DNA of 64,000 nt from Excoecaria cochinchinensis (Eukaryota > Streptophyta > Magnoliopsida > Malpighiales > Euphorbiaceae): assembly GCA_947683425.1 (NCBI GenBank), contig CANTUQ010000050.1, positions 12,516,501-12,580,500 of the forward strand. Direction: 5' to 3'. Numbering within the stretch: the stretch's first letter is position 1; the number at the start of each line of letters is the position of its first letter. Position numbers and translations under genes: made by a program. Positions 46,838 to 58,221 of this stretch are shown piece after piece. The notes beneath the pieces are model-generated. The model saw only the letters and a list, made by a program, of their open reading frames with translations. It ran no database searches and was not told where the DNA came from.

Positions 46838-47229
46838 TGTTGAAGTATAAACTTGTTTTAAAAACCCAAGTTTAATTAAACCCCAATCCAAATGATCAAG
46901 CCCAGCTCAAAGAACCTTCTAATATTTTTCACATGATGAATTACAGGTCAAGGGTTAGTTAGATGGTTGAAAATGGTGTTACTAATGTATGATTTTTATG
47001 GTATGTGTAAGTCTAAGTTAGGTGTGCATTAGTTGTGTTTATGTGGCTTGTATTAATCTTATGTTAGTATAAATACCCCCTCCCTCTCTGCGATGTATAA
47101 TAAGAAGAAGAAGAAAAAAAAAGAAAGAAGAAGAAAAATTCAGTAATAAGAATTTGAGAGAGTTGCAGAAATTGTTTTTGAGTGTTTTTGAGTTTTTACT
47201 TCGATTTTGATATTCATTCTTTTCCAACA
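46838..47229 (+). repeat. Copia1 3' LTR
   Basis: 392 bp starting TGTTGAAGTATAAAC and ending TTTTCCAACA. It aligns along its length to 33391-33786 with scattered substitutions and small length changes. Confidence 0.92.
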
Positions 47230-47529
47230 ATTGTGGGAAGAGTTGCAAACAGGATTAAAAATGGAAAATTTACTCTCAATGGAGTTGAATACACTTTGCC
47301 TCTTAACAGGCCTCTAAACAGTCTTCACAGTGAGCGATCATCTAAGTCTTCTTACTCTTTTCAATCCTGATCATTTGTTATTTATTTATTTTTCAATGCT
47401 TGACTAGGGTTCAAGTTAATAGAAATAAATGAATAAGGGGAAAAAAAGATTAACTTTTTTTTTTAAGTCATAGCCTATTTTTCTAAGATGATGTTAATTA
47501 CTGCACCCATGTCACTACAAAAAAACAAG

Positions 47530-47760
47530 AAATTAGCGATGAAAAATTTCGTCGCTAATTCCTTTTAGCGATAAGACGACGATCCATAGCTATTTTGGCC
47601 GTCGCAAGAAAATTTGCAACTAAAACAAAAAACAGTTGCTAAAATTAGCGACGGAATAGCGACTGAAAAATCGTTGCTAATTAACTCCCAAAAGTAGTCG
47701 CCAAAAGTAGTCGCCATTAGAATTAAAAATATTAGCGATGGATATTTTCGTCGCTAATTT
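47530..47760. repeat. CACTA4 subterminal repeats, left end
   Basis: Alternating TTAGCGAYGRA and TCGTCGCTAA words, with degenerate forms such as GTCGCAAG and AGTCGCCA. Confidence 0.8.
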
Positions 47761-47763
47761 AAT

Positions 47764-47900
47764 TTTAATATTTATTATTATTATTATTATTATTATTTTT
47801 TGCAATTTAATATTATTATTATTATTATTTGCAATTTAATTTTATATTATTATTATTATTTTTGCAACTTAATATTATTATTATTTGCAATTTAAATTTA

Positions 47901-47943
<43 letters not shown>
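47764..47943. repeat. (ATT)n-rich microsatellite region in CACTA4
   Basis: Blocks of TTATTATTATT interrupted several times by TTTGCAATTTAAT. Confidence 0.9.
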
Positions 47944-47944
<1 letters not shown>

Positions 47945-50230
47945 TTGTAACCTTCAAAATTTAATTTATATAAATAGCAATTCTCCAATACTATTATTTT
48001 AAAAAATATGATATAATAAAAGTACATTAAATTTTATAGTACTTAAAAAGTACTTACAAAAATAAAATATTAAAATTACTCATCATACAAACTAACAATT
48101 CAACTGATTTTTCTCTTATATATCTTATGCTTCTGTTTCTTTTCCAAAATAGATTTGACTTTTTGCATACTCCTTTTAGTCCGGCAACTAAACAAATCCT
48201 GCAACCAATAAAATAAGTGTAAACAACCCAACATACTTTATTATCCCTTAAAAGTTAATATGATACTTTTAACATGTAATTAAAAATTAATAATAATTAA
48301 ATGAAACAACAATAATTGGAGTACATGCTTTCTAATGAAACTAATAAAATGTGACTCTAACTTAATGTGTCATTTAATTTTATCGAAATTCCGGCAGAAT
48401 TCCCTCTATAATATTGCCTATCTCCCTGTAAAAGAAAGTTTTTTACACTTTTAAAATCACACATTCATTCACCATATTCTAAATGTGTCATATGCTTGTT
48501 TGTAGACAACAAAAACCCTGGGACTCATTCCATGTACAAGAGCAGTTCTAGTGATAAGAGAAACACCTGCATATGAGAATTGTAGCCCAAACATAGCCAT
48601 TACAGGCTTGTATTCGTGTAATCCTCCCATTTTCTTTTTCAGATATAGATTTTGGGATATTAACTGTGATAATTAACAGGGTATATATATATAACTATTT
48701 TGCTAAGGGTCTAATAGTCTAGAGTTGAGTGTCTGCCTCCTAATGAAAAAATATTAAAAGTTCAGTTCTTTATGGTGCAATTAAAATATGTATATATGCT
48801 GAAATGTACGTATGTATATTAGTGTGAACCATTCGGTATTACCATGGGAGGATGCAAGATATACTTTAAATATGAAAGGAAAAAAAATAAAAAGGGCCAA
48901 ACAGTAAGAATTTGGACAGTAATCCAAAAGTAATGAATAATTTAAAAATACTATAGTTAATTAAGAGAATTTAAATAAACCAGTAGACAACATAATCTTG
49001 TTTTCAGTCTAATACTTATCACAAACTCAAAGCTAAATTCAAATATATTCAATATATTCAAGTCCACTTCCACTTTTAACCATTAAAAGAAGAAGAAGAA
49101 ACAAAGAGCAAAACTCTATAAGCTAACTTTGTCCTACGCATAATGCAGTAGCAGAAATAGCACAAAAGTAAAGCCATATCAATTACAAGTAAGAACAAAT
49201 ATTCTCTCTATAATAAAAGCAATTTCATATTGAAGCAGTTGAATTTTTGAAATAAGCTCAATTGCATCACCTCTTTAGGGAGACAAAATCAGGTAAGTTA
49301 GCTTATAGTCAACTCAATCATGGATCGTTCACAATTAAAGCTAACAAAATACAATAGAACATGGTAGTGATATTAACTACCAATCAAAAAGTCAGAACTG
49401 AAGGCAGCTACCATTACAAGTTGCCAAGTTCTTATTTTCCTACATTCAGCTCTAAACTGCCCATCACAAAGTCAGCAAAAAAAAAAAATAAATAATAAAA
49501 AAATAAAAATTCAAATTGGTTCCAGTGAGATACAACAGTCACTGTCATGAAATATCTGATAATTCAAACAGTTCCCTTCATGGAAAAACTCTTGCTAGCT
49601 CCATCTTAGAAAACTCTGTTGTGTATATTTATCCTTTATGATCACTAGGTAGGTCGCATTTGTCTAGCCATGATATAAGATCTGTTGATCTCATGCCAAT
49701 TAAAATTTGAGCCAACAAATGTTAACACAGCAACAGAGTTATCTGAGAATATTCGAGTACTATATATTTTCTTAACATGGGTTAGATCATCAAAATGGGA
49801 AACAACAAAGCAGGATCCCTAATTTCATCATTAATCTAACAAAACTCAAAAATAATGTCATTTAAATGAACAATTAATGCCTAAAAGGATGAATTTAACT
49901 TACCCAATCTCTTACCCTAAGAAAATTAAACTTAAAATCCTAAATCCCTAATTTAGATAAATCTGCCACTCTCTCAAATCTCCCAAAAATTTCAGATTAA
50001 AGCTCACCTTACATCTGCCATTTGAAGAGAAGGGGGCTGGTAGCATGACCGGTGGTCGACGGCGGCAAGAAGATGTCGGAATGGAGCTGCAAACCCGAAG
50101 TAAAATGCAGTAAATGGAGGGAAGAAATAGGGTTGTCGTCGCGCGCAAAGAGGAAGAGAATGAGAGAAAGGCCGGCGATAGCTGCAGTAAACGGAGGGGA
50201 GGGCGAGGATGGTGGAGACGGCGAGGGGAG
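47944..50230. other. Non-coding interior of CACTA4
   Basis: AT-rich DNA without a recognisable exon. At 48383-48430, read on the minus strand, it carries the intronic motif of CACTA second genes (CAGGGAGATA, then AGAGGGAATTCTGCCGGAAT). The flank CTTTTAAAATCACA resembles the CACTA3 intron. At 49990-50230 the composition becomes G-rich on the plus strand, resembling the leader block of the other elements, and this continues after Copia2 (54751-54900). Nothing else is identified. Confidence 0.5.
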
Positions 50231-50370
50231 TGTGATGAATGGTTTTCCCAATAGTATTATTGATGTGTAAAGAGACAATTTATAGTCATGTACAGTAAAG
50301 AGGAAAGTACAAATATACCCATATACAAGTACATATTTACAAAGATATACTGCATACATATATACTATTA
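50231..50370 (-). repeat. Copia2 3' LTR
   Basis: 140 bp, aligned without gaps to 54611-54750. Differences: G/T at the second base, C/T near position 96 and A/G near position 134. Confidence 0.92.
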
Positions 50371-53300
50371 CACCCCTTCAAGTTGAGCAGGTGATGGAGC
50401 AACTGACAACTTGCCACGTAGCTGCCGAAATCTGGATTTGGGCAAAGCCTTGGTGAGGAGATCAGCCACTTGAACATCAGTGGGAAGATAACGGACATAA
50501 AGAGAACGGTTTGCTACCCGTTCCCTCACAAAATGGAAATCAATATTAAGATGCTTGGTATGCGAGTGAAAAATATGATTAGCAGACAAATAGGTAGCGC
50601 TAAGATTATCACACCATAAAACTGGAGCAGTTTTTAAGGGAAAACCAATATCATGAAGAACCATAGTTACCCAGGATAATTCGAAAGTGGTTGTAGCAAG
50701 GGCACAATACTTCGCTTTAGTAGAGGATCGAGAAACGGTGCGTTGCTTGCGAGAAACCCAAGAGATCAAATTTGAACCCAAAAAGACAGTATACCCCGTC
50801 GTGGATCGGCGGTCATCTTGGTCACCCCCCCAATCTGAATCAGAGAAACCTTGTAGTTTAATATCTGATTAAAGGATGAAAGTGGAGACCATAGGTAGGA
50901 GTGGACTGTAGGTAACGAAGAATACGTTTAACTGCTTACCAGTGAAGATCAGTTGGGACATGCATGAATTGTGCCACCTTATGCACAGCGAAAGCAATAT
51001 CTGGGCGAGTGACTGTCAAATACTGTAAACCTCCCACAATACTACGATAAGCCGAGCCATCAGGCAACAAATAACCCCTTGAAACCGAAAGCCTAGCAGA
51101 GGTACAGGCTGGTGTCGAAAGTGGTTTACAACCTGTCATTTGAGCCTTCGAGAGCAGGTCTCGAATGTATTTTTGTTGAGTGATATAAAGGGAGCCATCA
51201 TGCCAAAAAGTCTCCGAGCCTAAGAAATAGTGCACATGTCCCAGATTTTTGATTGCAAACTGTTGCTGTAAATAGGAGATAAGAGACTGCAAAGTGCTAT
51301 TATCACTGCCAAGAAGCAACAGGTCATCAACGTAAATCAAACAAAAAATTGATAATTTGCCGCTGCCAAAGATATAAAGAGAGACATCAGCCTTAGAACA
51401 ACGAAACCCAAAAGTCAACAGTGCCTGTGTGAGGCATTTATGCCACATGCGAGGGGATTGTTTGAGTCCGTACAAGGATTTTTGAAGAGAACACACATGT
51501 GTTGGGTAGTTTGGATCAATAAAACCTTGGGGTTGTTGCATGAAAACTCGTTCATCAAGATCTCCATGTAGGAATGCATTAGAGACATCAAGGTGTAAAA
51601 CCTGCCAAGAAAGGGAAACTGCCAATGCCAACAACACCCGAACGGTAGTTGGCTTAACAACCGGACTGAATGTGTCATAAATTCCATGCCAGGTCTTTGA
51701 TGATACCCTTTTGCTACCAACCAAGCTTTATACCGTTCAACTGAACCATCAGGTTTTTTCTTAGTCTTATACACCCATTTGTAGCCAATGATATTCGTGC
51801 CTGGAGGGGGGACAACAAGTTCCCATGTGCCATTGGAAATGAGGACATTGTATTCTTGGGCCATCGCCTCTCGCCAATGTGGGGATTTGATAGCTACAGA
51901 GTAACACGTTGGGTCTGAGGAATGAACTTGAGTATTGAGGATACGAGGTTTCAATGACCCAGTTTGTGACCTTGTAACCATGTGGTGTTTTGTAGGATGA
52001 GTACTGGACGGTGTGGGTGAGGGTGAGGGAGACGGTAGGGAGTTTAAGGTGGTTGTAGGCGAGGAAGAGACAACTAAGTGGTGTGGTGTAGAAATTGGTG
52101 TGCTATGGTTTGGCGCTGATGGGTTGTATGGAGAGACCGATGGCATTAAAGGGTTTGGTGTAGGTGGGGTGTGGCGTGGGACTGGTAGGGAGTAGATAAT
52201 AAGCGGAGTAGACATATTGTCTAGGGAAGGCGGCGGATCATGAGACCGAAGCAGCTCCTGATATGGGTACACCTGTTCATCAAAAACAACATGGCGTGAG
52301 ACAAATACTTTTCCAGAAGAAGGATTAAAGCAACGGTAACCTTTATGAAGATGACTGTAGCCAACAAAGACACATTTTCGCGACCGAAAATCAAGTTTAT
52401 TAGCAGAATAGGGTCGAAGCCATGGATGGCATAAACAACCAAAGGTACATAAGGCATGATAGTCAGGAGGAGTACTAAGTAAACATTGGTAAGGAGAAAT
52501 ATTTTGCAGTAATGGAGTGGGCATGCGATTAATAAGGTAAACAACAGTATCAAAGGCATGAGTCCAAAAAGATTTAGCTAAATTTGCATGAGATAATAAT
52601 GCAAGACCTGTTTCAACAATATGTCGGTGTTTACGTTCCGCACACCCATTTTGTTTAGGTGTGTAGGGACATGACACACGATGCTGGCTACCATTTATAG
52701 ACAAATAATGAGACATAGCTTGAAATTCGCCACCCCAATCAGATTGAAAAGATTTAATAGACCTCCCAAATTGTTTTTCAACAAGAGTGCGAAATTTGAC
52801 AAAGGCAGAAAAAGCATCAGACTTGTATTGCAGAAAATAAATACAACAAAATTTACTATAATGGTCATAAAACAAAATATAATAGGAAAAATTATCATAT
52901 GATTTAACAGGAGAAGGTCCCCACAAGTCGGAACAAACAAGATCCAAAGGTCCAGTAGCCTGAAAACTAGAATAAAAAAATGGAAGCTTATGACTTTTAC
53001 TGACTGCACAAATAACACAACGAGACAAGCTTGATTTATTGGAGCAAGAAAGATTATGCTGACGAAGAATTCTCCGGACAACTGGAAGTGCTGCATGACC
53101 AAAACATTCATGCCAAGTAGATAAAGTAGTGATATGAAGTCGAACTGAAGGAGAAACATTTTGTGGCACAGTATAGAGCCCCCCTCTATTCGGCCCTTGG
53201 AAGATTATTTTCCTGGATTTCAGGTCCTTCACAATAAAACAGTCATTAAAAAATTCCACAGAAACATCGTTATGATTAGTAAGTGCACTAATGGAAATAA

Positions 53301-54438
53301 GATTGGAATTAGAACTTGGAACATGCAAAACATTGGATAATTTCAAAGACTGATTATTTAATTGAAGAGAAGATTGACCAGTGTGAGTAATGGGGAGTTT
53401 AGAACCATTACCTAAAACCACTTCTTCTGGACCAGTGTAATCTGAATGCAGTGTCAGGTTCCCCATATCAAAAGTAAGATGGTGAGTAGCTCCAGAGTCC
53501 ATGATCCAAGGCTGATTTGCTGAAGCTATGGCAGTATGATTGGATGTAGGAGTTGGTAAAAATCGGGTTTGTTGTTTCGGAGATGGACACTATCGGGCTA
53601 CATGTCCAGTACCCTTACAATTATGACACACCACAGTGTTTAAATCATAAGAGGCAGAAACTGGTTGATTTTGAGAATTAGGAATCCGATTTTGATATTG
53701 CTGCTGATTTGAGTAGGAGGATATGAACTGCCTACCATGGCCTCGAACCCTTGCACCTCCTCTACCACGGTGAGCACCGCCAGTATTTTGTTTCTGTGTC
53801 AAATTGATTGACGGTACAGCAGCTTCACGACTGACTTCACGGGCTAATTGCCTCTCCTCACTCAATAATAAACCATACAAATCATCATAAAAAATAGTTT
53901 CAAGTCGTGCTTCAAGAGTCCTAACAAAACGATGATATGCACTACCCAAGCCATCTAAAATGGACTCAACCAAATCATCTTCTCTAATCGGATATCCCAA
54001 AGCCAATAACTGATCATATATAGACTTAGCACGTTGCAAAAACACAGGTATAGTTTCATCATTACCTTTTTGGAGGCCATGCAACTGATGGCGCAATTCT
54101 CGAATCTGTGCTCGCGATCCTGAAGCATATGAGGAGTTCAATTTGATCCAGGCATCTTGTACCGTTTTCACACCAACAAGCTGAGGTAACAGGCTCTCTG
54201 AAATTGAATAAATCAGCCAACTAAGGACTTGTTGATCCTGGCGATCCCACAATTGGAAATCTGGATTCTTGGATCCATCAACAAGAATTTCAGATGGAGT
54301 GGGGTCACTACCATCTAGGTGACCCGTAAGGCCACATCCACAAAGCATGGGCATCAATTGTGTTTTCCACAAAAGAAAATTGGAGGAAGACATTCTTGTT
54401 GGTAATTGATGAGCCAAGTTAGGAGTGAGAGAAACCAT
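50368..54438 (-). pseudogene. Copia2 gag-pol, nearly intact
   Basis: Gag starts MVSLTPNLAHQLPTRMSSSN (54438) and reaches the zinc knuckle CHNCKGTGHVAR, where a TAG (about 53591) interrupts it. Pol continues: protease MDSGATHHLTF (53502), integrase zinc-binding WHECFGHAALP, and integrase core residues in CSDLWGPSP, SFQSDWGGEF and NGCAERKHRHIVE. Then comes reverse transcriptase (WVYKTKKKPDGSVERYKAW). A frameshift near 51700 moves into a second frame with TFSPVVKPTTVRVLL, LKQSPRMW and IYVDDLLLLGS. A stop near 50936 precedes the RNase H part (50781-50368; MGSNLISWVSRKQRTVSRSS, DLLTKALPKSRF). Only a few lesions separate it from an intact polyprotein. Confidence 0.9.
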
Positions 54439-54598
54439 TGGAACATTAATTGCCGCTGCATTGGAGGTGAAAAATCCACAGGAACTTGAAGATGCTGTTG
54501 CAGCGGTGGAAGAGGAATCAGTGCCTGAATTTAGCAGTGCAAAAGAATGAACTATGTTTTGTTTTTATTTGGGGATTGCGGCTGTTTTGGCCCTATTT

Positions 54599-54610
54599 GC
54601 TCTGATACCA
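54599..54610 (-). other. Copia2 primer-binding site
   Basis: On the minus strand TGGTATCAGAGC, the exact initiator-methionine tRNA complement used by plant copia elements. Confidence 0.92.
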
Positions 54611-54750
54611 TTTGATGAATGGTTTTCCCAATAGTATTATTGATGTGTAAAGAGACAATTTATAGTCATGTACAGTAAAGAGGAAAGTACAAATATACCC
54701 ATATATAAGTACATATTTACAAAGATATACTGCATACATATATGCTATTA
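54611..54750 (-). repeat. Copia2 5' LTR
   Basis: On the minus strand it starts TAATAGCATATATG and ends CATTCATCAAA, next to the primer-binding site. Confidence 0.92.
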
Positions 54751-54939
54751 GGGAGATGGCTGGAACGATGGTGAAGGAAGGAGAGAAGCAGATGGGGGCA
54801 GCTGGAAAAAAGGGAGAGATTGGGACAGAAACCACGAGAGGGAAGAGAAGAAAAAGAAAAGAAATGAAAGAGAAAAAAGAAAATAAAAAGGCCAAAACGA
54901 CGTAGTTTTGGGCGAGTCTAGGGTAGAATTTTTACAGCT

Positions 54940-55300
54940 ATATTAGCGACGAAAAATTTGGTCGCTAAACTGTCGCAAACCAAGATTTTCCAAATTTAGC
55001 GACCACTATTTTCGTTGCTATTTAGTCGCTAACTTTTTAGCAACTGCTATACAGTCGCAAAATTATTGAGAAATTGAATAGTTTTTAGCGACAAACAAAA
55101 CCGTCGCTAATTTAGTTGCAAAAAAAGAGCGCCATTAATTACCGCCAAAATTTAGCGACGGTTTATTCTTCCGTCGCTATTTGGTCGCTAAACTCAGCAC
55201 CAAATTGAAAATATACATTTTCACGACGAATTCAGAAAATGGTCGCTAATCCATCGCTAATTAGTGACTAAAAATTTGCCGTCGCTAATTCGTGATTTTT
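54940..55300. repeat. CACTA4 subterminal repeats, right end
   Basis: Alternating TTAGCGACGAA, GTCGCTAA and TTTAGCGACGGTTTA words up to the terminal repeat. Confidence 0.85.
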
Positions 55301-56147
55301 TTGTAGTGTGTCTACGAGTTAAAATTGGTTTAGCGCTTATGGTTTTGGAAGAGCAATGACACAAATTGAAGTGAATGCATGAATGGTATCTAAAGGCTAG
55401 TGGTGTTCATAATACTTAAATCTTTGTTTTTAGTTGTTTGTTCTTTTTATCCTGCAACGATATAGTATTTTGAAAACAAATATTTTTCGATGTTAAAGAT
55501 CAATTGAACATGCTCGAGACTGTTTAGTTCGGGAAAATAAAGCCAGTTTTTCAGAAAATTACTCCAAAAAAATTAGAAAATGGAAATAGCTATTTGGTTT
55601 GAATATTTTTTAATTTAAAAAATTAGGAAACTATTTTCTGAATTTTCGAAAATTAAACTATTGTATAGAAAATACAAAAAATATGTTTTCTCATTTTTCC
55701 ATTATTAAAAGAGTGTATTTTCCAAAATAGAAAACGAGGAGTTCCACTTTCAACCAACTATGACATTTTCAAATCCCACTAGAATATGATCATCTCATAA
55801 AAAATAAACCTAATACAAAACTAAAAGCAAAAAGTAAACAAAGGACCTTCCCTCCCCTGCCATACGAGGTCTGCTCTTCTTCTTCTCTTTTATTTTTTCA
55901 CTTTATATGATCATCTATCTCTCCTTGATTTCTTATTTAATTATATATTGATTTTTTTCCTTATTATAATGATTTTATTTTATTTTATTTCTATTTGATT
56001 ATTACCTACAATAGTTTTGTTATAGTTTTTATTTGTGGATTGTCCCTCCTATTTTTTTCCAAGTTTAGAATAATGTGTAATTTTTATTTTGTTACAATTT
56101 TGATGACCGAAAGTTGATTGTGAGATGTTTATTGGAATATATAAATT

Positions 56148-56173
56148 GGGGGGGGGGGGGGGGGGGGGGGGGG
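56148..56173. repeat. 26-base poly(G) run
   Basis: Uninterrupted G from 56148 to 56173, just upstream of the Harbinger ORF1 DNA-binding region. Confidence 0.95.
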
Positions 56174-56189
56174 ATTGGAACTGGTGAAG

Positions 56190-57111
56190 ATGCCAAGATT
56201 GGCCTGAGAATAATGAGAATGCATTTCTAGCAATGTTATATGAAAAAGTTAAGAAAGATCCAAATGGTATACCTGTGTTTAAATCTACTGATTGGCAAGA
56301 AATAGATGAAGAATTATTCTTGGTAACTGGAGATAGATATGGAATGGAGAGATTAAAGGAAAGTATAATAGGTTTTGTATTAAGCATCAACATTTTTCTG
56401 AGCTATTAAATCACACTGGTGTTACCTATGATTTAATTCAAACACCGTATTTGCTGTACAAGATGTTTGGCAAATGTTTATTCAGGTATGAAATTATACC
56501 TTTTACATTTAGATGTATAAGATATAATTATTATGCATGATCAATTAACTTGCTGCTATACATTTAATTTCAGAAGCATAAGAACTTCAAAGTATTTTGG
56601 TTATAAGAATTATGAGATGCTTGGTCAAGTTTTTAATAAATCCACTGCTATTGGGCATTTGCACCATGCTTCGACTCAATTGCCTCCTACTTCAGATGAT
56701 GAACGTCTAAATGAAGAAGAATTTCTTAATAAGGGTATTCATGTCACTGAGGGTAGTCCAAAAGGAAAGCGTGTAGCTGATGATTTCATTCCTGGTTGTG
56801 CTCGAGTTAAGAAAGAGTCAAAATTTGAGAAATTAGATTCATGCTTAGAAATGTGGGCATTTTCTTTGAATGCTAAAAAAGAAAAAGATTTAGCTAGAGC
56901 TGAAAGTTACAAAGCACGGTCCAATAATACAACAAGTACACAAGCTGGTACATATTCAATTGAGTCATGTATGGATGCTTTAGAAATGATGGAAAATGTC
57001 CTAGACGAAGCATATATCAAAGCACTTGAGAAGTTCAAAGATGTAGATTGGAGGAGAATGTTTATGAAGATGTCTAACATGATAGGAAGAAGGCTTGGCT
57101 CAAAAATTTAG
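56190..57111 (+). pseudogene. Harbinger ORF1, Myb/SANT-like DNA-binding protein
   Basis: A first exon (about 56190-56484) encodes the Myb/SANT-like domain: DWPENNENAFLAMLYEKV, GIPVFKSTDWQEIDEELF, then, after a one-base frameshift near 56355, YNRFCIKHQHFSELLNHTGV. The second exon (about 56573-57111) carries KNYEMLGQVFNKSTAIGHLH, a linker with GSPKGKRVADDF, and a C-terminal helical part ending MIGRRLGSKI. In this superfamily ORF1 helps the transposase enter the nucleus and bind the ends. Its start is not clear because the poly(G) run and frameshifts obscure it. Confidence 0.75.
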
Positions 57112-57905
57112 AATAATATTTTTGTTATAAGTGATAGACCTATTTACATTTTATATTTTAGTTGGTTTGTACTTTATATTGACTTTGTGAATTTATGTTT
57201 CTTTCATTTTGTGGCTGTTTGAATTTTTTAAATATTAAATTATTAATTTGGATGTTGATTTCCTTATTAAGTGCTCGTTTCTCTATTTTTTTTTTAATTT
57301 ATGTGGCTATTCAATTATTACTTTTTGAATTTTTGTTTCTTTCATTTTGTGGTTGTTCTTTTCTTGCATATAATAATGTGAATATTATTGTGTAGGTAAG
57401 ATGACACAAAATTTACCAAGAGATTCTGTGTCAAGTTCATTAAGTGTCAATAGCTTTAATTCAAGTGACGATGATAGTAGTGATGCTGATGATATGGGAG
57501 ACTTGCTCATGGTGAGATATTTGATTACAAGCAAAAATATTTTTATTGAAAAAATTCCCCAGAATCTCCATACTTAGTGGAAAAGAATATATTTTGGAAG
57601 TACTAGTGGGAAATCCTGCTAGATGCCATGATAGTTTTCGTATGAAACCACATGTTTTTAAGAATTTATGTAATAGGTTGAAGATGATGCACTTATTACA
57701 TGATGCTAAAGATGTAAGTGTAGAGGAACGTATAGCAATGGCTTTAGCAGTTCTTTGTCATGGCACAAGACAAAGAATTGTAGCTGAGCGGTTTCAACAT
57801 TCAACAGCCACAGTGCGGTTTCAACATTCAACAGCCACAGTGCATTATTGGTTTAAAATAGTTGTAAGAGCATTAGTTATTTTAGGAGTTGATATGATTA
57901 AACCA

Positions 57906-58172
57906 TTGTTTTAAAAATCGGGTTGACTCGGCCGGTCGGACCGGTTCAATCGTGAATCGGTAAGAAATTCGGGTCGATTCAACATAAAAATCGGAATATG
58001 TAAAGACTCGGTTTGAACCGGATTGACTCGGGTTGGACCGGGACGGGTTGAACCGGATTGACTCGGGTTCAATTCAATTTTTTTTATTTTTTTGATTTTT
58101 TTTTATAAAAAATCTAATAAACCCTAAATTAATGTCTTGTCCAATTAATATGTTATTGTTGACTCTCCATTG

Positions 58173-58221
<49 letters not shown>

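Larger units (their letters stand above)
33391..47229 (+). mobile_element. Copia1, Ty1-copia LTR retrotransposon (with nested CACTA3 and a MITE)
   Basis: LTRs of 396 and 392 bp start TGTTGAAG and end CCAACA. The whole is flanked by ATTGT (33386-33390 and 47230-47234). Next to the LTRs are a primer-binding site TGGTATCAAAGC and a purine tract AAGGGGGAG. The LTRs differ at a good number of positions, so the insertion is fairly old. About 4.9 kb is the element itself; the rest is CACTA3 (36965-45462) and the MITE (45593-45987). Confidence 0.95.
32531..47329 (+). pseudogene. Aldose 1-epimerase copy C, exons 1-3, broken by insertions
   Basis: Exon 1 is split by the solo LTR (32531-32554 and 32940-33012). 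Exon 2 is 33101-33150 and open. Exon 3 is split by Copia1 at 33390/33391 and resumes at 47230, ending at 47329. The start MTDLFEL and the segment NGKMVVKITNLGCTITSLS match the intact gene. At the end of exon 3 the intact CATG/GTGAG has become CACA/GTGAG. Intron 3 continues to 47512, is cut by CACTA4, and goes on at 55309-55514 before the Harbinger element. Exons 4 and 5 are not in the window. Not functional. Confidence 0.9.
50231..54750 (-). mobile_element. Copia2, Ty1-copia LTR retrotransposon inside CACTA4
   Basis: Short LTRs (140 bp; 50231-50370 and 54611-54750) are flanked by GGGAG (50226-50230 and 54751-54755). The element reads on the minus strand. A primer-binding site TGGTATCAGAGC (54610-54599) directly adjoins the 5' LTR, and the purine-rich GAAGGGGTG lies before the 3' LTR. 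The LTRs differ at only three positions by direct comparison, so this is a relatively young insertion. The LTRs do not have the standard TG...CA ends (TAATAG...CACA or CAAA). Confidence 0.95.
47513..55308 (-). mobile_element. CACTA4, non-coding CACTA transposon (with nested Copia2)
   Basis: The ends CACTACAAAAAAAC and TTTTTTTGTAGTG are flanked by TGT (47510-47512 and 55309-55311). The host sequence, rejoined, matches intron 3 of copy B (GCACC-ATGTCTACGAG). Subterminal repeats are of the AGCGAC type, as in CACTA3. No TNP2 or second-gene exons are recognised; about 3.3 kb of its own sequence remains after removing Copia2. Orientation (5' end right) is inferred from the conserved intronic motif at 48383-48430 and the leader-like GC-rich blocks next to Copia2. 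It must rely on transposase from elsewhere. Confidence 0.92.

Noticed and set aside
47944..50230. Possible captured host gene in CACTA4
   Set aside because: No frame with recognisable protein similarity or splice pattern; only the CACTA intronic motif and a leader-like block could be identified.
52013..52195. Gly/Glu-rich open frame on the plus strand
   Set aside because: Antisense shadow of the Copia2 Pro/Ser/Thr-rich pol linker.
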